Shown here: piece by piece, positions 62,438-64,000 of the stretch
Layout: every line of letters begins with the position of its first letter
How positions within the stretch are numbered: position 1 is the stretch's first letter
NCBI GenBank assembly: GCA_045654205.1
Contig: JAZOMZ010000017.1
Location: 1-64,000, forward strand
Length of the DNA: 64,000 nucleotides
Direction of reading: 5' to 3'
Origin: Enterocola sp045654205
GTDB lineage: Bacteria; Bacteroidota; Bacteroidia; Bacteroidales; Paludibacteraceae
The notes under the pieces: generated by a model
Database searches by the model: none
Told to the model about the DNA's origin: nothing
What the model saw: only the letters and a program-made list of their open reading frames with translations
Program-made: the position numbers and the translations under genes

Positions 62438-62454
62438 GATATTATATAAAGGAC

Positions 62455-63459
62455 ATGTTAACGTATTTATACTTAATCGCAGGACTAGCTCTACTAATTT
62501 TAGGTGGAGACTATCTAGTTAAAGGTGGCGTGGCAGTAGCCAAACGCTTCAAAGTTCCATCGCTTATTATCGGTATGACCATTGTGGCATTCGGCACATC
62601 GTCACCAGAGTTCATCGTATCACTACAATCAGCACTACAAGGCCACCCAGAAATAAGCCTCGGTAATGTGGTGGGTTCAAACATTGTGAACATAGGTATT
62701 ATACTTGGGGTCACTGCACTTATACTCCCAATGGCAGTAAATAGAACATCAGTTAAGATAGATGTTCCGTTTATGATTTTCTGTACATTACTATTTTATG
62801 TAATTGCTCAAGATAACCTTATAGAACGTTGCGAAGGGCTATTATTTGTAATATTAATAATACTATTCGTAGCACTTTCTATATACAAAGGAAAGAAGGA
62901 AGAAAAGAAAAACTCACTACAACCACAACAGGCTGAGACTGCCAAGGAAGAGACTCCAAAACAAAAAGATTTGAATATAATTGCTGCTATTATTATGATT
63001 GTGGCATCATGTTTGGCACTAACATTAGGTGCAAATCTGCTTATTGACTCTGCCATTACTATAGCACAAAACTTCGGTATTTCAGAAAGAGTTATCTCAG
63101 TAACAGTAGTAGCAATTGGCACTAGTGTACCAGAGCTTGCTACATCTATTATGGCCGCCATTAGAAAAGAAAACGACATTGCCATAGGCAACGTGGTGGG
63201 TTCAAACATTTTCAATATACTTTTTGTAATTGGTTGCTCTGCACTTATCACCCCTATCGAAAACTTTGACTTCACAGCATTTAGTTTCGATTTCTACTGG
63301 ATGATAATTTTCGCTGCCTTCCTTGCTCTTACAGTGATACCATTTGAGAGAATAGCAAAGAAAATAAAAGACGAGAAAATGTACTCAATAGTAACCAGAT
63401 TTGAAGGTTTCTTTTTAATTGCTGCATACGCAGTTTACGTAATACTTTTATTGAACTAA
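62455..63459 (+). CDS. Calcium/sodium antiporter family protein (YrbG-like)
   Basis: This 334-residue protein of the CaCA superfamily has two homologous halves of five helices. The repeated ion-binding motifs are G-T-S-S-P-E near 46 with G-N-V-V-G-S-N-I-V-N-I, and G-T-S-V-P-E near 226 with G-N-V-V-G-S-N-I-F-N-I. A charged loop near 145-175 joins the halves. The frame is open further upstream, but the ATG at 62455 starts just before the first helix. It overlaps the next gene by one base. Confidence 0.93.
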   Translation: MLTYLYLIAGLALLILGGDYLVKGGVAVAKRFKVPSLIIGMTIVAFGTSSPEFIVSLQSALQGHPEISLGNVVGSNIVNIGIILGVTALILPMAVNRTSVKIDVPFMIFCTLLFYVIAQDNLIERCEGLLFVILIILFVALSIYKGKKEEKKNSLQPQQAETAKEETPKQKDLNIIAAIIMIVASCLALTLGANLLIDSAITIAQNFGISERVISVTVVAIGTSVPELATSIMAAIRKENDIAIGNVVGSNIFNILFVIGCSALITPIENFDFTAFSFDFYWMIIFAAFLALTVIPFERIAKKIKDEKMYSIVTRFEGFFLIAAYAVYVILLLN

Positions 63460-63893
63460 TGGAAGAAAAACAAGAGAAAATAGACAGACGATACATGAGA
63501 ATGGCATACGTGTGGGCAGAAAACTCATACTGTGAACGCCGTCAGGTGGGTGCCATTTTGGTAAAAGACAGAATGATAATTTCTGATGGTTTCAACGGCA
63601 CACCTTGTGGATTTGAAAATGTGTGTGAAGACGACAATTTCAAGACAAAACCTTATGTGTTGCACGCAGAGGCAAATGCTATTACAAAAGTGGCTCGCTC
63701 ACATAACAACAGCGAGGGTGCAACTATTTATGTAACCACATCGCCTTGCATTGAGTGCTCAAAACTTATTATTCAAGCGGGCATTGTACGTGTTGTTTAT
63801 TCAGAAGAATATCATGTTACCGATGGACTAGATTTGCTTAGAAGAGCAGGTGTAGAAGTTTGTCATTTACCACTAAAAGAAAATGAAAAATAA
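63459..63893 (+). CDS. dCMP deaminase-type cytidine deaminase (ComEB-like)
   Basis: This 144-residue zinc deaminase has the H-A-E-A-N-A motif near 70 and S-P-C-I-E-C near 97-102, which bind zinc and supply the proton shuttle Glu. Such proteins convert dCMP to dUMP for thymidylate synthesis. It overlaps the antiporter gene by TAATG and the next gene by 11 bp. Confidence 0.92.
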   Translation: MEEKQEKIDRRYMRMAYVWAENSYCERRQVGAILVKDRMIISDGFNGTPCGFENVCEDDNFKTKPYVLHAEANAITKVARSHNNSEGATIYVTTSPCIECSKLIIQAGIVRVVYSEEYHVTDGLDLLRRAGVEVCHLPLKENEK

Positions 63894-64000
63894 ATTACCT
63901 ATTATAGCGTCGTTGGCAATGGCCATAGGCATAATTATGGGCGTAATGCTTCCTAGAGAGAACCAGGCAAGCAATAACCCTAATGTTTCAGAAGGTGGAA
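63883..64000 (+). CDS. Start of a membrane-anchored protein, probably an S41 C-terminal processing peptidase
   Basis: The ATG at 63883 opens a frame cut by the window edge after 39 codons. The visible N-terminus is a signal or anchor helix (M-K-N-K-L-P-I-I-A-S-L-A) followed by a polar stretch. In Bacteroidales the gene after this deaminase is often an S41 carboxy-terminal protease whose start looks like this, but no catalytic part is visible, so the call rests on context. Confidence 0.5.
   Translation, partial: MKNKLPIIASLAMAIGIIMGVMLPRENQASNNPNVSEGG

Noticed and set aside
62287..62454. A longer N-terminus for the antiporter
   Set aside because: The extension overlaps the apbE coding region and both promoters; the ATG at 62455 gives the normal first helix.
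62808..63275. Minus-strand frame of 155 codons inside the antiporter gene
   Set aside because: It is an antisense shadow of a conserved transporter.

Overview
The window looks like a chromosomal segment of a low-GC member of the Bacteroidales. The evidence is a complete Rnf operon, a DUF4491 protein, a FISUMP-type surface protein, a GH77 enzyme with N-terminal starch-binding modules, and many promoters with the Bacteroidetes -7 box TAnnTTTG and almost no Shine-Dalgarno signals. The family and species cannot be fixed from the sequence alone. No rRNA, tRNA, transposase or CRISPR array was seen.

Region 1 (1-36.7 kb) is a large Wzx/Wzy-type surface polysaccharide locus, transcribed mostly leftward. 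It begins with two tandem Wza export lipoproteins, a Wzc tyrosine kinase and four nucleotide-sugar genes (a TviB-like UDP-HexNAc dehydrogenase, Ugd, Gmd and Fcl). A divergent two-gene cassette (MBOAT O-acyltransferase plus SGNH protein) follows; its MBOAT gene is broken at a run of nine C's. A second leftward operon starts at the Wzx flippase. It carries an asparagine-synthase-like protein, an ATP-grasp ligase, a short DegT-like protein, an NDP-hexose 2,3-dehydratase, a WecE-like aminotransferase, a Gfo/Idh/MocA reductase, a WecF-like GT56, WecB, several glycosyltransferases and a GT-C membrane protein. It ends with a ketoacyl synthase III/ACP/FabG-like set, two hexapeptide acyltransferases and a polysaccharide deacetylase. 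Read together, the genes predict a polymer with a dTDP-derived 4-amino-2,4,6-trideoxy sugar, L-fucose, uronic acids and possibly an acyl side chain built on the dedicated ACP. At the far left is an unrecognised pair: a soluble 201-residue protein and a membrane protein cut by the window edge.

Region 2 (36.9-51.3 kb) is housekeeping. It holds 4-alpha-glucanotransferase, PBP1A, a TIGR01212-type radical SAM protein, a split ThrE-type exporter, and a leucine operon in the order leuA-leuC-leuD-second leuA-like-leuB. In front of leuA is a well-formed transcription attenuator: promoter, 19-residue Ile/Leu-rich leader peptide, and mutually exclusive antiterminator and terminator hairpins.

Region 3 (51.3-64 kb) holds an M23 lipoprotein, rseC-rnfBCDGEA, rsmG, an MBL-fold hydrolase, DUF4491, a candidate small RNA, a hypothetical protein, apbE followed by a FISUMP protein that could be a diversity-generating-retroelement target, a CaCA antiporter, a dCMP-deaminase-type protein and the start of a probable S41 protease.

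Intergenic spaces across the window are rich in short dispersed repeats: TTAGGAR heptamer arrays, REP-like palindromes and a 124-bp palindromic MITE-like element. They often abut or form stop codons.
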